From: Natrialba magadii ATCC 43099
GTDB taxonomy: Archaea; Halobacteriota; Halobacteria; Halobacteriales; Natrialbaceae
NCBI RefSeq assembly: GCF_000025625.1
Contig: NC_013922.1
Coordinates: 3,410,001-3,474,000 of the forward strand
DNA: 64,000 nt
Direction of reading: 5' to 3'
The first letter of the stretch is position 1. Each line of letters starts with the position of its first letter. Below are positions 16,004 through 25,891 of the stretch, in pieces. The notes below the pieces were generated by a model that worked only from the letters and a program-made list of their open reading frames with translations, was not told the DNA's origin and ran no database searches. The position numbers and the translations under genes are program-made.

Positions 16004-18919
16004 ATGACAAACCAGTACGATCACGCGCAAGTACAGGAGTTCTGGCAGTACGTCTGGGAACGCGACGGCGTCGCCGAACTCCCGGACGGGGCCGTCGATC
16101 CAACCTACGTTCTCGGGATGTTCCCCTACACCTCCGGGACGCTCCACATGGGTCACGTCCGAAATTACGCGATCACCGACGCGTACGCCCGTTACCGTCG
16201 GCTCCGCGGTGACGACGTCCTGCACCCGATGGGCTGGGACGCGTTCGGGCTCCCCGCGGAGAACGCCGCCTACGAACGGGCCAGCGACCCCGAATCCTGG
16301 ACCCGCGCGTGTATCCGTCGAATGCGCGAGGAACTCGAGACGCTCGGCTTCGGCTACGACTGGTCACGAGAGATTACGACCTGCGAACCGTCGTACTACC
16401 GCTGGAATCAGTGGCTGTTCAAGCGGTTCCACGAGGCCGGTCTCGTCGAATTCACCGGCGCAACGGTCAACTGGTGTCCGGATTGCGAGACGGTGCTCGC
16501 CGATGCGCAGGTTGCGGTTGACGAGGGTGGCCAAGCGGTGACAGCGACAGCGGACGAAGCCGGCGACAACGGTGATAGTGCCGGCGGTGCACACGACGAG
16601 AGTAACGGCAACGCACACGTACATGAACACAGCACCGCTCGCGTCTGCTGGCGCTGTGGCACCCCCGTCGAGCAGCGCGAACTCGATCAGTGGTTCTTCA
16701 CGATTACTGACTACGCCGACGAACTGGTCGACGGACTCGACGACCTCGACCAGTGGCCGGAGGGCGTCCGCGAGATTCAGCGCAACTGGATCGGTCGACA
16801 GGAAGGGGCACGGCTCACGTTCGACGTGTCGACGGCAGCTGACGAGTCGGACACCGCCGTCGATGTCTTCAGCACCCGCTCCGAGACCGTCTTCGGCGCG
16901 ACGTTCGTCGCCATCTCGCCCGAACACGACCTGGCGAGTGAACTCGCGAACGCGGACGAGGACGTAGCAACGTTCGTCGACCAGGCGAGAACGAGTGCAC
17001 CAGACACCGGCCATGCCGCCCGTGACGACTTCAGCACCGCAGGCGTCAAAACCGACGCGACGGCAGAGAACCCGCACACGGGAGAGGAACTGCCGGTCTA
17101 CGTCGCTGAGTACGTCCTCGCGGACGTGGGAACGGGTGCGGTAATGGGCGTTCCCGGACACAACGAGCGCGATCACGAGTTCGCTCGGGAGCACGACCTG
17201 CCGGTCGAGACAGTCGTCGTTCCGCACGGCCACAACGGCACAGGATCGGACGGTGGCGTCGCTACAGATGCACCCATGACCGGCGAGGGAACGCTGGTAC
17301 TCGAGTCCCCTGCTGATCGCGCCAGCGAGTACGACGGCCAACCGAGCGAGGACGTTCGAGAGCACCTCGTCGACGACCACGAGGCGATCGACCCTGACGT
17401 GACCTACCGACTCCGGGACTGGCTGATCTCACGCCAGCGCTACTGGGGGACGCCAATCCCGGTCGTCCACTGCGAGGACTGCGGGCACGTCCTCGTCCCA
17501 GACGAGGAGCTCCCGGTCGAGTTACCGGAGTTCGTCCAGACCACGGGGAATCCGCTCGACGCCGCCGAAGAGTGGAAAGAAACGAGTTGCCCGGACTGTG
17601 GCGGCCCCGCAGAGCGCGAGACGGACACGATGGACACCTTCGTCGACTCCTCGTGGTACTTCCTGCGATTCCTCTCGCCCGACCTCGCGGACGCGCCGTT
17701 CGACACGGAACTGGCGAACGAGTGGCTCCCCGTCGACGTCTACGTCGGCGGCGACGAACACGCCATCTTGCACCTGCTGTACATCCGGTTCGTGACGCGC
17801 GCGCTGGCGGATCTTGGCTTTCTCGACCAGCGCGAGCCCGTCGAACGACTCGTCAGCCAGGGGACGGTACTCTACGAGGGCGAGAAGATGTCCTCCTCGA
17901 GTGGGAACGTCGTTACGCCAGATGAGTACGGCGCGGAGACGACCCGACTGTTCGTCCTCTCGGCGGCCCACCCCGAACAGGACTTCGAGTGGACGGCAAA
18001 CGACGTGCGTGGTGCGTACGACCTCCAACAGGCGCTGTACAGTATGGCGACCGAGTTCGTCGACGAAGGCGAGACCCGCGTCGAACGGGTGAGCCACGAC
18101 GAGTTCGTCGACCGCGAAATCGACCGCACGATCGTCGCCGCCCGCACTGAGTTCGAGCGCTTCCGGTTCCACCGCGTCGTCACCGAGGTACAGGAACTCG
18201 CGGGACTCCTGCGCCAGTACCGCGGCTACGACCGCATCCATGGCGAGGTCTACCGCCGCGGCCTGCTCACCATCGCGGCGCTCATCTCGCCGCTCGCGCC
18301 CCACCTCGGCGAAGAGCTCTGGAACAAGCTCCGTGGCGACGGTCTCGTCGTCGAAGCCGACTGGCCGGCACTCGAGTCCGACCCGGCGACGATCGAGTCA
18401 GACTACCAGCTTGAACGGCGGCTGGTGGAGACGACGCGCGCTGACGTGCGTGATATTCTCGACGTGGCGTCGATCGATGCTCCGGACCAAATCGACCTCG
18501 TCGTGGCCGAGCCCTGGAAGTACGAGGTTGCGACGCGGCTCGCAGTGTCGGCTGGCGAACTGGACGGTGACAGCGCGACCGGGACCGTCGACACAGCGGG
18601 TGCCGATACGATCGACGTCGGCGCGCTGGCCGACGAGGTGGCTGTCGAGACGGACGTACTCGCCGAGTTCGTCGCGGACCAGCGGCGTACTGACGCTCAA
18701 CACTCGTCCTCGGAGGGACTCACGGCGTCGCGCGAACAGACGCTTCTCGAGCAGGCGGCGTGGCTGCTCGCAGACGAGTTCGACGTGACTGTCAGCGTTC
18801 GCTCGGCGACGGCGGTTGGCACCGAAGACGAGACAGCGGACGCTGCAGCGGACGACGTCCCGGACGCGGACGTCGCATCTCGTGCCCGGCCGGGGAAGCC
18901 GGCGATTCGGATTCAGTGA
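16004..18919 (+). CDS. leuS: Leucyl-tRNA synthetase
   Basis: Charges tRNA-Leu with leucine. The 971-aa class I synthetase shows the HIGH motif as HMGH (FPYTSGTLHMGH), the CP1 editing domain, RDWLISRQRYWGTPIPVVHC and the KMSKS motif as GEKMSSSSGN. Zinc-type cysteine pairs appear in NWCPDC and CWRCG and again in CEDCG/CPDCG. The architecture is bacterial-like, as in other haloarchaea. An acidic Gly/Asp/His-rich insert of about 40 residues lies between NWCPDC and CWRCG and looks like a surface salt-adaptation loop. The ATG at 16004 (MTNQYDHAQVQEFWQ) matches the family N-terminus. It diverges from the lipoprotein gene and is followed by an unrelated membrane protein. Confidence 0.97.
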   Translation: MTNQYDHAQVQEFWQYVWERDGVAELPDGAVDPTYVLGMFPYTSGTLHMGHVRNYAITDAYARYRRLRGDDVLHPMGWDAFGLPAENAAYERASDPESWTRACIRRMREELETLGFGYDWSREITTCEPSYYRWNQWLFKRFHEAGLVEFTGATVNWCPDCETVLADAQVAVDEGGQAVTATADEAGDNGDSAGGAHDESNGNAHVHEHSTARVCWRCGTPVEQRELDQWFFTITDYADELVDGLDDLDQWPEGVREIQRNWIGRQEGARLTFDVSTAADESDTAVDVFSTRSETVFGATFVAISPEHDLASELANADEDVATFVDQARTSAPDTGHAARDDFSTAGVKTDATAENPHTGEELPVYVAEYVLADVGTGAVMGVPGHNERDHEFAREHDLPVETVVVPHGHNGTGSDGGVATDAPMTGEGTLVLESPADRASEYDGQPSEDVREHLVDDHEAIDPDVTYRLRDWLISRQRYWGTPIPVVHCEDCGHVLVPDEELPVELPEFVQTTGNPLDAAEEWKETSCPDCGGPAERETDTMDTFVDSSWYFLRFLSPDLADAPFDTELANEWLPVDVYVGGDEHAILHLLYIRFVTRALADLGFLDQREPVERLVSQGTVLYEGEKMSSSSGNVVTPDEYGAETTRLFVLSAAHPEQDFEWTANDVRGAYDLQQALYSMATEFVDEGETRVERVSHDEFVDREIDRTIVAARTEFERFRFHRVVTEVQELAGLLRQYRGYDRIHGEVYRRGLLTIAALISPLAPHLGEELWNKLRGDGLVVEADWPALESDPATIESDYQLERRLVETTRADVRDILDVASIDAPDQIDLVVAEPWKYEVATRLAVSAGELDGDSATGTVDTAGADTIDVGALADEVAVETDVLAEFVADQRRTDAQHSSSEGLTASREQTLLEQAAWLLADEFDVTVSVRSATAVGTEDETADAAADDVPDADVASRARPGKPAIRIQ

Positions 18920-19042
18920 GCGACAGTCCATCGGCCGAGCGGTGGCCGAAAGCCCCGTTCGGACGAATATGTGCGGCACAACGGCCGAGTTAGCTGCCCC
19001 AGAACAGCAAGACAGATAGGTCGGCTCTCCTAACGGCCGACA

Positions 19043-19660
19043 ATGGCAACTGCCGACGCAGCACGAGAGCGGCTCCGAGAACGCCCCCTCGGCGTAACGA
19101 TTTTCCTGTCGATCGTCGGCTACGCACTGGTTATCGGAACCTTCCTGTTCGAGCTGCCGATCTATCCGGAGTTGACGAACGCGCAGGTGAACCTGTTTAC
19201 GCACGCGATTGCGGTGATTAACCTGGCGACGACGATTCTGCTGGTCGCCGGCTGGTACTGGATCCGCGTCGACGAGGTCGAGAAACATCGGCTCGCGATG
19301 ATCGGCGCGTTCGTGCTAATTCTCCTCTTCTTAGTCGTCTATCTCACCCGCGTCGGCGGTGGCGGCGGCGAAAAGCAGTTTGTCGGTCCCGACCTGGTCT
19401 ACTACGCCTATCTGCTGATGCTCGCGATTCACATCATCCTCTCGATCATCTCCGTTCCGGTGGTCCTCTACGCGCTGATCCTCGGGCTCACCCATACGCC
19501 CGCGGAGTTGCGCCAGACAGCCCACGCCAAGGTCGGCCGAATCGCAGCTTCGGCGTGGATTCTGAGCCTCGTCCTCGGGGTCGTCACCTATCTGCTGTTG
19601 AACCACATCTTCGACTACGAGTTCCCGTCGATGCTCGTCTCGCTGATCGGCGTCGGATAG
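19043..19660 (+). CDS. DUF420-family membrane protein
   Basis: The 205-aa protein has about five membrane helices (for example GVTIFLSIVGYALVIGTF and LLLVAGWYWI regions, then HIILSIISVPVVLYALI). His residues in the helices (FTHAIAVIN, LAIHIILSI, LGLTHTPAELRQTAHAKVGR) match the DUF420/YozB family, which often lies near haem-copper oxidase assembly genes. No such neighbours are visible here. A role in respiratory-chain assembly or haem handling is family-based inference. Confidence 0.8.
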   Translation: MATADAARERLRERPLGVTIFLSIVGYALVIGTFLFELPIYPELTNAQVNLFTHAIAVINLATTILLVAGWYWIRVDEVEKHRLAMIGAFVLILLFLVVYLTRVGGGGGEKQFVGPDLVYYAYLLMLAIHIILSIISVPVVLYALILGLTHTPAELRQTAHAKVGRIAASAWILSLVLGVVTYLLLNHIFDYEFPSMLVSLIGVG

Positions 19661-19691
19661 CTGCTCGCGCTGGAGTCACTGGGGGGCGACC

Positions 19692-19731
19692 CGTCTCTGA
19701 TCGTCTCTGATCGTCTCTGGTCGTCTCTGAT
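19692..19731. repeat. 10-bp tandem repeat, four copies
   Basis: CGTCTCTGAT repeats at 19692, 19702, 19712 (one mismatch) and 19722, in the gap between the DUF420 gene and the histidine kinase. The period is not a multiple of three, and no gene reads through it. Confidence 0.9.
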
Positions 19732-19832
19732 ACTGGCCGTCACCAGCACTCGGATACGATTCCACAAAAATCACCTCCTCGGGGCCGTCTCGGGACAGGA
19801 CTTACAGGGAACGACAGCGTATGTAGGTCGTC

Positions 19833-22349
19833 ATGGATTCGTCGTCCTGTGGGGACGAGACCAACCAGTCGCAACAACTCCGCCAGCAGCAGGTGCTGGC
19901 GGACCTCACTGACTGGTCACTATCGGTGAGTGAGCGCCACACCAGGTGGGGAGACCGGAGCGGAACCGGTGATGGAGACGACGTACCAGGAACCGATTCG
20001 GACAGCGACAGGCCACGGACACTCGAGTCCCTGTTCCACTTTACAACCGAAGCGGTTGCATCGGTGTTCGATGCTGACTCGGCGTACGTCCTGCAGGTAG
20101 ACGACAGTCACGATCAGTTCCGATTGCGTGCTGGAGTCTCGACGGCGGGTGAGGAACGCGCTAGCAGCGACAGTGCGAACGGGGACGGGGACAGAGACAG
20201 AGACAGAGACAGAGATGGAGACGAACAGAACTCTGGGACCAGAAGTGCAGATCACGCCGAGCGTGTGGATGAAGCTGGTGATCGTGATCATGATAGTGAT
20301 AGTGACGAGGGCGGGGACAAGAGTGGAGCTGGAACCGAGAGCGAAACCGAGACCGAGAACGGAACCGACACCACCCACACCGCCCACACCACAGACCACG
20401 ACGAACCGACACCCATCGCCGTTTCAAACAGAGACCCAATTCCGGTCGACCCGACCACACAACTCGGCGAGGCACTCGAGTCCACAGAGCCAGTGCAACT
20501 CGAGGAACTGGCGGCAGACGATCGGCCCCCATCGGCTGGCGAACCGGTGTCGGATGCAGCGACGAGCGGGATGGCCGTCAGGATCGGTACAAGCGAGCAC
20601 ACTGATGGCGTGGCCGAGGCGATGGGGGAAGCGAGCACCAGCACCAGCACCAGCACCAGCACCGAGTCACCACAGGGCGAGGGAAGCGAAACCAGCGAAA
20701 CCAGCGAAACCAGCGAAACCAGCGAAACCGACGTCGCTCGCGAAATTGACGGTTCGTGGGGGGTATTGACCGTCCATACAACGGCCGAGTGTGAGTTTAC
20801 CGACGCGGACGCCACGTTCCTCAGAACGGTCGCGAACATACTGGCGTCGGCAATCGACCGGACAACGGCACAGCGTCGTCGCGACGAGGCCACGAGCTGG
20901 GCCGACAGCGTGCTCGACGCCGCACCGGTCGGCATCACACTCGTCGACACTGACGGACAGACCGTCTTCGCGAACAGGCGTGCCGAGGAGATCACCGGAC
21001 GGCCACTCTCCAAACTGCAAACGTTCACGCACAACGACGAACGCTGGGGACTGGTCGATGAAGACGGCGACCCGATCTCGTTCACCGACCTGCCGTTCAC
21101 CCGAGTCATCGAAACTGAGGAACCGGTTCGAAACGAGGTCGTCAGCATCAGGCGACCCTCCGGTGAACGCGTTTGGCTCTCGATACACTGCAGCCCACTG
21201 TACGACTCGATCGGCGACCTCGACGGCGTCATCTACGCCTTCAGGGACGTCACCGAACGCCGCGAACTCGAGTCCCGACTCGAGGAGATTCTGGGTCGGG
21301 TCGACGAAGCGATCTGTGCGTTCGACGAGGACTTTCGGTACACGCACGCTAACGACAGGGCTGAGGAACTCCTGCAACGCTCACGCGAGGAGCTCCTTGG
21401 GGAACAGCTCTGGGAGGCGTTCCCCGAATCGGCGAACGAGGATGTCGTCCGGAACAGCTTCCAGGAGGCGATGGACTCACAGGAGCCGACCAGCTACGAG
21501 CACTACTACGAACCGGCAAACGCCTGGCTCGAGGTGACGATCTATCCCTCCGAAACCGGCTCGTCGGTCTACTTCCGGGACGTGACCGACCGACGGGAGT
21601 ACCAACGGCGGCTCGAGGAGTCGAACGAGCGCCTCGAGCAGTTCGCCTACGCAGCCTCACACGACCTGCAGGAACCACTCCGGATGGTCAGCAGCTACCT
21701 CGATCTGCTCGAAACGCGATACGCGGACGAACTGGACGAGGACGCCCAGGAGTTCATCGACTACGCCGTCGACGGAGCCGAACGGATGCGACAGATGATC
21801 AACGGGCTACTCGAGTTCTCCCGCATCGAAACACAGGGAGAACCGTTCGAGCCGGTCGATCTGGACGAGGTACTCGAGGACGTGATGCGAGACCTGCGGG
21901 TGAAAATCGTCGAGAACAGCGCCGATATTTCAGCAGCGGAGTTGCCACGAGTCGCGGGCGACGGCAACCAGTTGCGACAGGTGTTCCAGAACCTGCTGTC
22001 GAACGCGATCGTGTACTCGGGCGAGGAGCCGCCGGAAATCGATATTCAGGCACACGATACAGGCTCGGAGTGGGTAATCTCAGTAAGTGACAACGGCGTC
22101 GGTATCGATCCCGACGACACTGAACAGATCTTCGGACTGTTCGAGCGTCGACACAGCGGTGGCGAGCACACGGGAAGCGGGATCGGGCTGGCGCTCTGTG
22201 AACGGATTATCGAGCGCCACGGCGGCGAAATCTGGGTCGACAGCGAGCCAGGCGAGGGGGCAACGTTTTCGTTTACGCTTCCAACGCGGCTAGACACCGT
22301 AGATGTTGCGTCGTCGAACTCCGGGTCAGAGGCTGTAAATTCCGGATAG
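19833..22349 (+). CDS. GAF-PAS-PAS sensor histidine kinase with low-complexity insertions
   Basis: The 838-aa soluble kinase has a GAF domain in the first 350 residues, two PAS domains (about 350-480 and 480-595; VLDAAPVGITLVDTDGQTVF and LGRVDEAICAFDEDF), a HisKA helix with FAYAASHDLQEPLRM (His near residue 610), and an ATPase with NLLSNAIVYS, SDNGVGIDP, GSGIGLALCERI and FSFTLP. There are no membrane helices or receiver domain, so the partner regulator is elsewhere. The GAF domain is split by repeat-coded segments (Asp-Arg, Ser-Thr, Ser-Glu-Thr). Its core strands YVLQVDD and WGVLTVHT lie on either side. The signal sensed is unknown. Confidence 0.88.
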   Translation: MDSSSCGDETNQSQQLRQQQVLADLTDWSLSVSERHTRWGDRSGTGDGDDVPGTDSDSDRPRTLESLFHFTTEAVASVFDADSAYVLQVDDSHDQFRLRAGVSTAGEERASSDSANGDGDRDRDRDRDGDEQNSGTRSADHAERVDEAGDRDHDSDSDEGGDKSGAGTESETETENGTDTTHTAHTTDHDEPTPIAVSNRDPIPVDPTTQLGEALESTEPVQLEELAADDRPPSAGEPVSDAATSGMAVRIGTSEHTDGVAEAMGEASTSTSTSTSTESPQGEGSETSETSETSETSETDVAREIDGSWGVLTVHTTAECEFTDADATFLRTVANILASAIDRTTAQRRRDEATSWADSVLDAAPVGITLVDTDGQTVFANRRAEEITGRPLSKLQTFTHNDERWGLVDEDGDPISFTDLPFTRVIETEEPVRNEVVSIRRPSGERVWLSIHCSPLYDSIGDLDGVIYAFRDVTERRELESRLEEILGRVDEAICAFDEDFRYTHANDRAEELLQRSREELLGEQLWEAFPESANEDVVRNSFQEAMDSQEPTSYEHYYEPANAWLEVTIYPSETGSSVYFRDVTDRREYQRRLEESNERLEQFAYAASHDLQEPLRMVSSYLDLLETRYADELDEDAQEFIDYAVDGAERMRQMINGLLEFSRIETQGEPFEPVDLDEVLEDVMRDLRVKIVENSADISAAELPRVAGDGNQLRQVFQNLLSNAIVYSGEEPPEIDIQAHDTGSEWVISVSDNGVGIDPDDTEQIFGLFERRHSGGEHTGSGIGLALCERIIERHGGEIWVDSEPGEGATFSFTLPTRLDTVDVASSNSGSEAVNSG
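20170..20220. repeat. GACAGA hexamer array in kinase gene
   Basis: At least four consecutive in-frame GACAGA units with degenerate flanks encode Asp-Arg repeats inside the GAF insertion. Confidence 0.85.
20634..20663. repeat. AGCACC hexamer array in kinase gene
   Basis: Five perfect in-frame AGCACC units encode Ser-Thr repeats. Confidence 0.95.
20685..20729. repeat. 9-bp AGCGAAACC array in kinase gene
   Basis: Five perfect in-frame copies encode Ser-Glu-Thr repeats 20 bp after the AGCACC array. Both arrays lie between core strands of the GAF domain. Confidence 0.95.
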
Positions 22350-22391
22350 TACCGGTCATGCGAGCGCGTCAAAGTGAGCTAACCGGCAGAC

Positions 22392-23165
22392 TCAATCGGT
22401 TCGTGGAATCGACCGCGCACCGAGTGCGAACGTAATCGCCGAGAGCACCGCGAGAATCGCGAGGTTCGCGAGCGCTGGGTCGAGACCAGCGATGGTCGTG
22501 GGATTCGCAGCGGGATCGGTCGCCGCGCGGACGCCGCGGGAGAAGTACGTCAGCGGTGAGAGATTCACGAGCGGTTCGAACCAGCCCGGTAGCTGGTCGA
22601 GCGAGATGAACGTCTCCGAGAGGAACAACAGGGGCAGACCGATCGCGTTACTCGCTGCAATCGCGCCGTCTTGCGAGTCGGTGTAGCTCCCGAGCAGCGC
22701 GCCGATACCACAGAAGCCGACGACGCCGACGAGAATATACGGCACGAGCAGCGCCGAGAACGTGATCTCGGCACCTGTCAGTAGAACGACAAGTGCGAGG
22801 ATCAACAGACTCGCGAGACCGATGATGACCGCGTTGACAGCCGTCTGTGCGAACAGCCACTCGGTACGTGTCAGTGGCGTCGTCGCGAGCTTTTCGAAGC
22901 GGTTGCCCTCGCGGTGGCGTGCGACCTCACTTCCCATTCGCGAGAAGGGTGTAAAGAGGACGACAACGGCGAGATAGCCCGGGACGTAGTAGGCCGCCGG
23001 CTCAGCGAACAGGCCGCCCTCTCCGGGATCCGTCCGGACGAGCGCGCCAAAGATGACGATCAGAATGACCGGGAAGAAGAACGTAAAGAACACCGCGGTC
23101 CGGCGGCGGATGAACGACCGCCAGCCAGCACTCGTCGCGGATCGAATGCGTCCGAGGCGACTCAT
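22392..23165 (-). CDS. ABC-2 type exporter, permease subunit
   Basis: The 257-aa protein has six hydrophobic helices with the ABC-2 layout: an N-terminal cytoplasmic helix (GRIRSATSAGWRSFIRRR), FFFPVILIVIFGALV, then the conserved EGNRFEKLATTPLTRTEWLFAQ loop after helix 2 and LSPLTYFSRGVRA before the last helix. It overlaps the ATP-binding gene by 4 nt (ATGA), so the two form an exporter. The substrate (drug, lipid or glycan) cannot be told from the sequence. Confidence 0.92.
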   Translation of the reverse strand: MSRLGRIRSATSAGWRSFIRRRTAVFFTFFFPVILIVIFGALVRTDPGEGGLFAEPAAYYVPGYLAVVVLFTPFSRMGSEVARHREGNRFEKLATTPLTRTEWLFAQTAVNAVIIGLASLLILALVVLLTGAEITFSALLVPYILVGVVGFCGIGALLGSYTDSQDGAIAASNAIGLPLLFLSETFISLDQLPGWFEPLVNLSPLTYFSRGVRAATDPAANPTTIAGLDPALANLAILAVLSAITFALGARSIPRTD

Positions 23166-24190
23166 GCGGTCTCACCTGTTTGCGTGACATCGGCCGCAGA
23201 CTCACCATCTGACGTCTTTTCACCACTCTCGCCAGCACTCTCCGTCCGCTCGCGCTCCATCCGATCTGCCAGTTCGAGATAGACGTCCTCGAGATCCGGC
23301 TCGGTCCACGAGAGGCTGGTGTACTCGAGTCCCTGCCGCTCGAGGGCGTCGACCACGGTCCCGATTGCGGCAGGGCCGATATCCTGCACGACGAGGGTGT
23401 CAGTCGGTGTCGACGACGACACTGTACCGTCCGCAGCTGTGCGCGATCGGCTCTGGGCGCGTTCGACGGGGTACTCGAGTTCGGCGAACGCCTCGGGGTC
23501 GGCGGCCGTCTCGATCTCGAGTCGGCTCGAGCCGCCGTACTCGGCGACCAGCGCGTCGGGGGTGCCCTGTGCGATCAGCGAGCCGTCGGCCAGCAGGCCG
23601 ACACGGTCGGCCAGTCGTTCGGCTTCGGCCATATCGTGGGTCGTGAGCAGGACGGTTGTCCCGCCGGCTGCAAGTTCCTCGATCAGTCGCCAGACGGTGC
23701 GGCGGCCGGCGGGATCGATGCCGGTCGTCGGCTCGTCGAGAAAGAGTACGTCGGGGTCGTTGACCAGCGTCGAGCCGACACAGACGCGCCGTTGCTGGCC
23801 ACCGGAGAGGTCCTCATACCAGGTATCACCGGTGTCAGCGAGACCAACGTCGGCGAGTACGGCGTCTGGATCGCGCGGGTCGTCATAGAGGCCGGCGTAG
23901 TAAGCGAGCAGTTCGCGGGCGGTGAGACGGTCCGGTGGCGAGAAGTCCTGTGGGAGGACACCGAGGCGGTCGCGATCGATCGCCGTCGGCGACTCATCGA
24001 GCACCGTTGCCGTGCCCGAGTCCGGCTCCGTCGTCCCTGTCAACGCGCGGACGAGCGTCGTCTTTCCCGCGCCGTTGGGGCCGATCAGTCCGAAGACTTC
24101 GCCGGCTGGAATCGAGAGCGACGCTCCCGACAGAGCGACGGTCTCGCCATAGCGCTTCTCGAGGGCCGTCGCCTCGACTACGGCAGTCAT
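23162..24190 (-). CDS. ABC-2 type exporter, ATP-binding subunit
   Basis: The 342-aa ATPase has Walker A GPNGAGKTT, the signature LSGGQQRR, Walker B VLFLDEPTTGIDP, and the switch His in LLTTHDMAEAERLA. The start at 24190 gives MTAVVEATALEKRYGETVAL, the normal N-terminus. A C-terminal extension of about 110 residues carries a divergent DUF4162-like region (TSLSWTEPDLEDVYLELA). It couples by ATGA to the permease and would energise export. The family is often called the DrrA/NatA type. Confidence 0.93.
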   Translation of the reverse strand: MTAVVEATALEKRYGETVALSGASLSIPAGEVFGLIGPNGAGKTTLVRALTGTTEPDSGTATVLDESPTAIDRDRLGVLPQDFSPPDRLTARELLAYYAGLYDDPRDPDAVLADVGLADTGDTWYEDLSGGQQRRVCVGSTLVNDPDVLFLDEPTTGIDPAGRRTVWRLIEELAAGGTTVLLTTHDMAEAERLADRVGLLADGSLIAQGTPDALVAEYGGSSRLEIETAADPEAFAELEYPVERAQSRSRTAADGTVSSSTPTDTLVVQDIGPAAIGTVVDALERQGLEYTSLSWTEPDLEDVYLELADRMERERTESAGESGEKTSDGESAADVTQTGETA

Positions 24191-24234
24191 ACGCGTCGCT
24201 AGCGATGCGGTGGGGGTAAGGGGTTCGGTTCGCG

Positions 24235-25731
24235 TCAGTCGTCCGCTGGCGCAGAGACCGACTCCGCTGTCGATTCAGCGTGCTGTTCTGACGGATTGAC
24301 GACGTGGTGCTCCGGCAGGTCCGGTTCGGGCTCCCGGCCGACGGTGAAGAAGCGCTCGGTACGAGTGAGTTCCTCCGAGGCCGGGCTCGGTTTGGTGATC
24401 TGTTCGAAGCCGACGGTAACGCGTGGCGATGCTGTCTCGTCCGCATCGCCGTCTGCGGCCGTCGCGGCGGAGTCGGACGCAACTGCGTCTGGCGACGATG
24501 GCTCGGCTGCGATCCGGACCGCTGCAAGCTGATACGAGGGGTAAAACACCGGAGGCAGAATGCCGATGATGCCGTCGCGCCGGTGGAGGCGCTTGAGCCA
24601 CGTTCCGGTATTGACGAGGACGCCGCCGTTGACCGCCTTGAGCATCGGTCGGTGCGTGTGACCGAAACAGAAGATGGTCGTCTCCGGTTCGCTGGCGAAG
24701 ATTTCGCGGGCTGTCTCCTCGTAGGACGCCGTGGGATCGACCGTCAGCTCCGTCTCGAAGACGCCGAAGCGATTGATCGTCTTCCGGATGTCCCGGCGGA
24801 CGAAGTACAGCGGGATTCCGATGAGCACCAGCATGCCGGCGATGCCGACGTTGAGCAACAACAGGAACCAGGCGGCCGTTCCGGCCGTCCCGAACCGGCC
24901 GAGGAAGGTGGTCGTCTGCTCGACGGGAAGCGTCCAGATCCCCGCCAGATGCAGTCCCGACAGCACCGCGAGTAGCGCGCTGATGTTGAACAGCAACAGG
25001 AACGGCACCAGCGAGTATCGGATGAGCGGATTCATCTCCCGGTAGAAGTACTTCGAGAAGAGCCAGATCGGCATCCGCTCGGTCGGCGTCACCGCCTGCA
25101 CGTCCTTCAGCCAGTTGTACCGACCGCGGTTCGACAGCTGGCCCGCTCGACTCGTCACGAGCGTGTTGTAGTAGTACCCAAGCGGTGTCGCGTGCGGGTT
25201 CCCCCAGTCTTCGATCCGATTGTTCGAATCCTGCTGGTGGCCGTGCTCGAAGTGAATTGCCTGGTCTCCCACGGGCCGGGTGATCGACTTCTCCTGGACG
25301 AGAGTGACGTTGTACTCGGCGAATCGCTCAACGAACTCATCGTAGGCTGCCAGTTCGTGATCGTGATTCCCTGGCAGTAGCGTGATCGGGATGTTCTCGC
25401 CCGTCGACCGAAACTGTTCGAATAGCTCCGGGTACGTCTCCTCGAGTACGTCGAACTTCTCGGCACCGTCGACCCTCGTGAACTCCCAGAGGCCGAACGC
25501 GTCGCCGTTGATCACGAGCTCTGCGTTCTCGTCGGTTTCCTCGAGGCGTTCGAGGAAGGCGAGCAGTTCGTCTAAAAACTCGATCTCCTCGAGTTGTTCG
25601 TCGCCGCCGATGTGGAGGTCGCTGATGACGTAGTAGACCCGGTCGTCGTGGTCGCCATCGCCCTCGACGGGAGTCTCGGCGTCGTTGGCACCGTCTTCGT
25701 CACCATCGCCATCGTCGGATTCGGTACCCAT
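24235..25731 (-). CDS. Membrane-associated metallophosphoesterase (calcineurin-like)
   Basis: The 498-aa protein has the five calcineurin-like metal motifs in order: YVISDLHIGG, VINGDAFG, LLPGNHDHE, FEHGHQQDS and FCFGHTHRP. Between the fourth and fifth lie two membrane helices (SLVPFLLLFNISALLAVL, LLLLNVGIAGMLVLIGIP), so a membrane-inserted hairpin interrupts the catalytic fold. The architecture resembles UDP-2,3-diacylglucosamine pyrophosphatase relatives seen in archaea. The ATG at 25731 precedes an Asp-rich N-terminus; the longer frame is shadow-like. A phosphoester or pyrophosphate substrate at the membrane is likely. Confidence 0.88.
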   Translation of the reverse strand: MGTESDDGDGDEDGANDAETPVEGDGDHDDRVYYVISDLHIGGDEQLEEIEFLDELLAFLERLEETDENAELVINGDAFGLWEFTRVDGAEKFDVLEETYPELFEQFRSTGENIPITLLPGNHDHELAAYDEFVERFAEYNVTLVQEKSITRPVGDQAIHFEHGHQQDSNNRIEDWGNPHATPLGYYYNTLVTSRAGQLSNRGRYNWLKDVQAVTPTERMPIWLFSKYFYREMNPLIRYSLVPFLLLFNISALLAVLSGLHLAGIWTLPVEQTTTFLGRFGTAGTAAWFLLLLNVGIAGMLVLIGIPLYFVRRDIRKTINRFGVFETELTVDPTASYEETAREIFASEPETTIFCFGHTHRPMLKAVNGGVLVNTGTWLKRLHRRDGIIGILPPVFYPSYQLAAVRIAAEPSSPDAVASDSAATAADGDADETASPRVTVGFEQITKPSPASEELTRTERFFTVGREPEPDLPEHHVVNPSEQHAESTAESVSAPADD

Positions 25732-25891
25732 TCGTGTATGTTCCCAGTCTGTGGCTCCACTTCGAAAGGTGTTGTCGTCTGGGGTCGCTGTGAGACAGGT
25801 GGACTCGAGTCCAGCGTCGCTTGCCAACCGACGAGAACCGCGCTCGTGCAGGCTCAACCGTTACCCTCGGGTTCGTGGTAGCGAGCCCGGA

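Noticed and set aside
16364-17380. Minus-strand frame of 338 codons inside leuS
   Set aside because: Shadow of leuS with Val/Arg-rich composition and no family motif; leuS motifs are complete.
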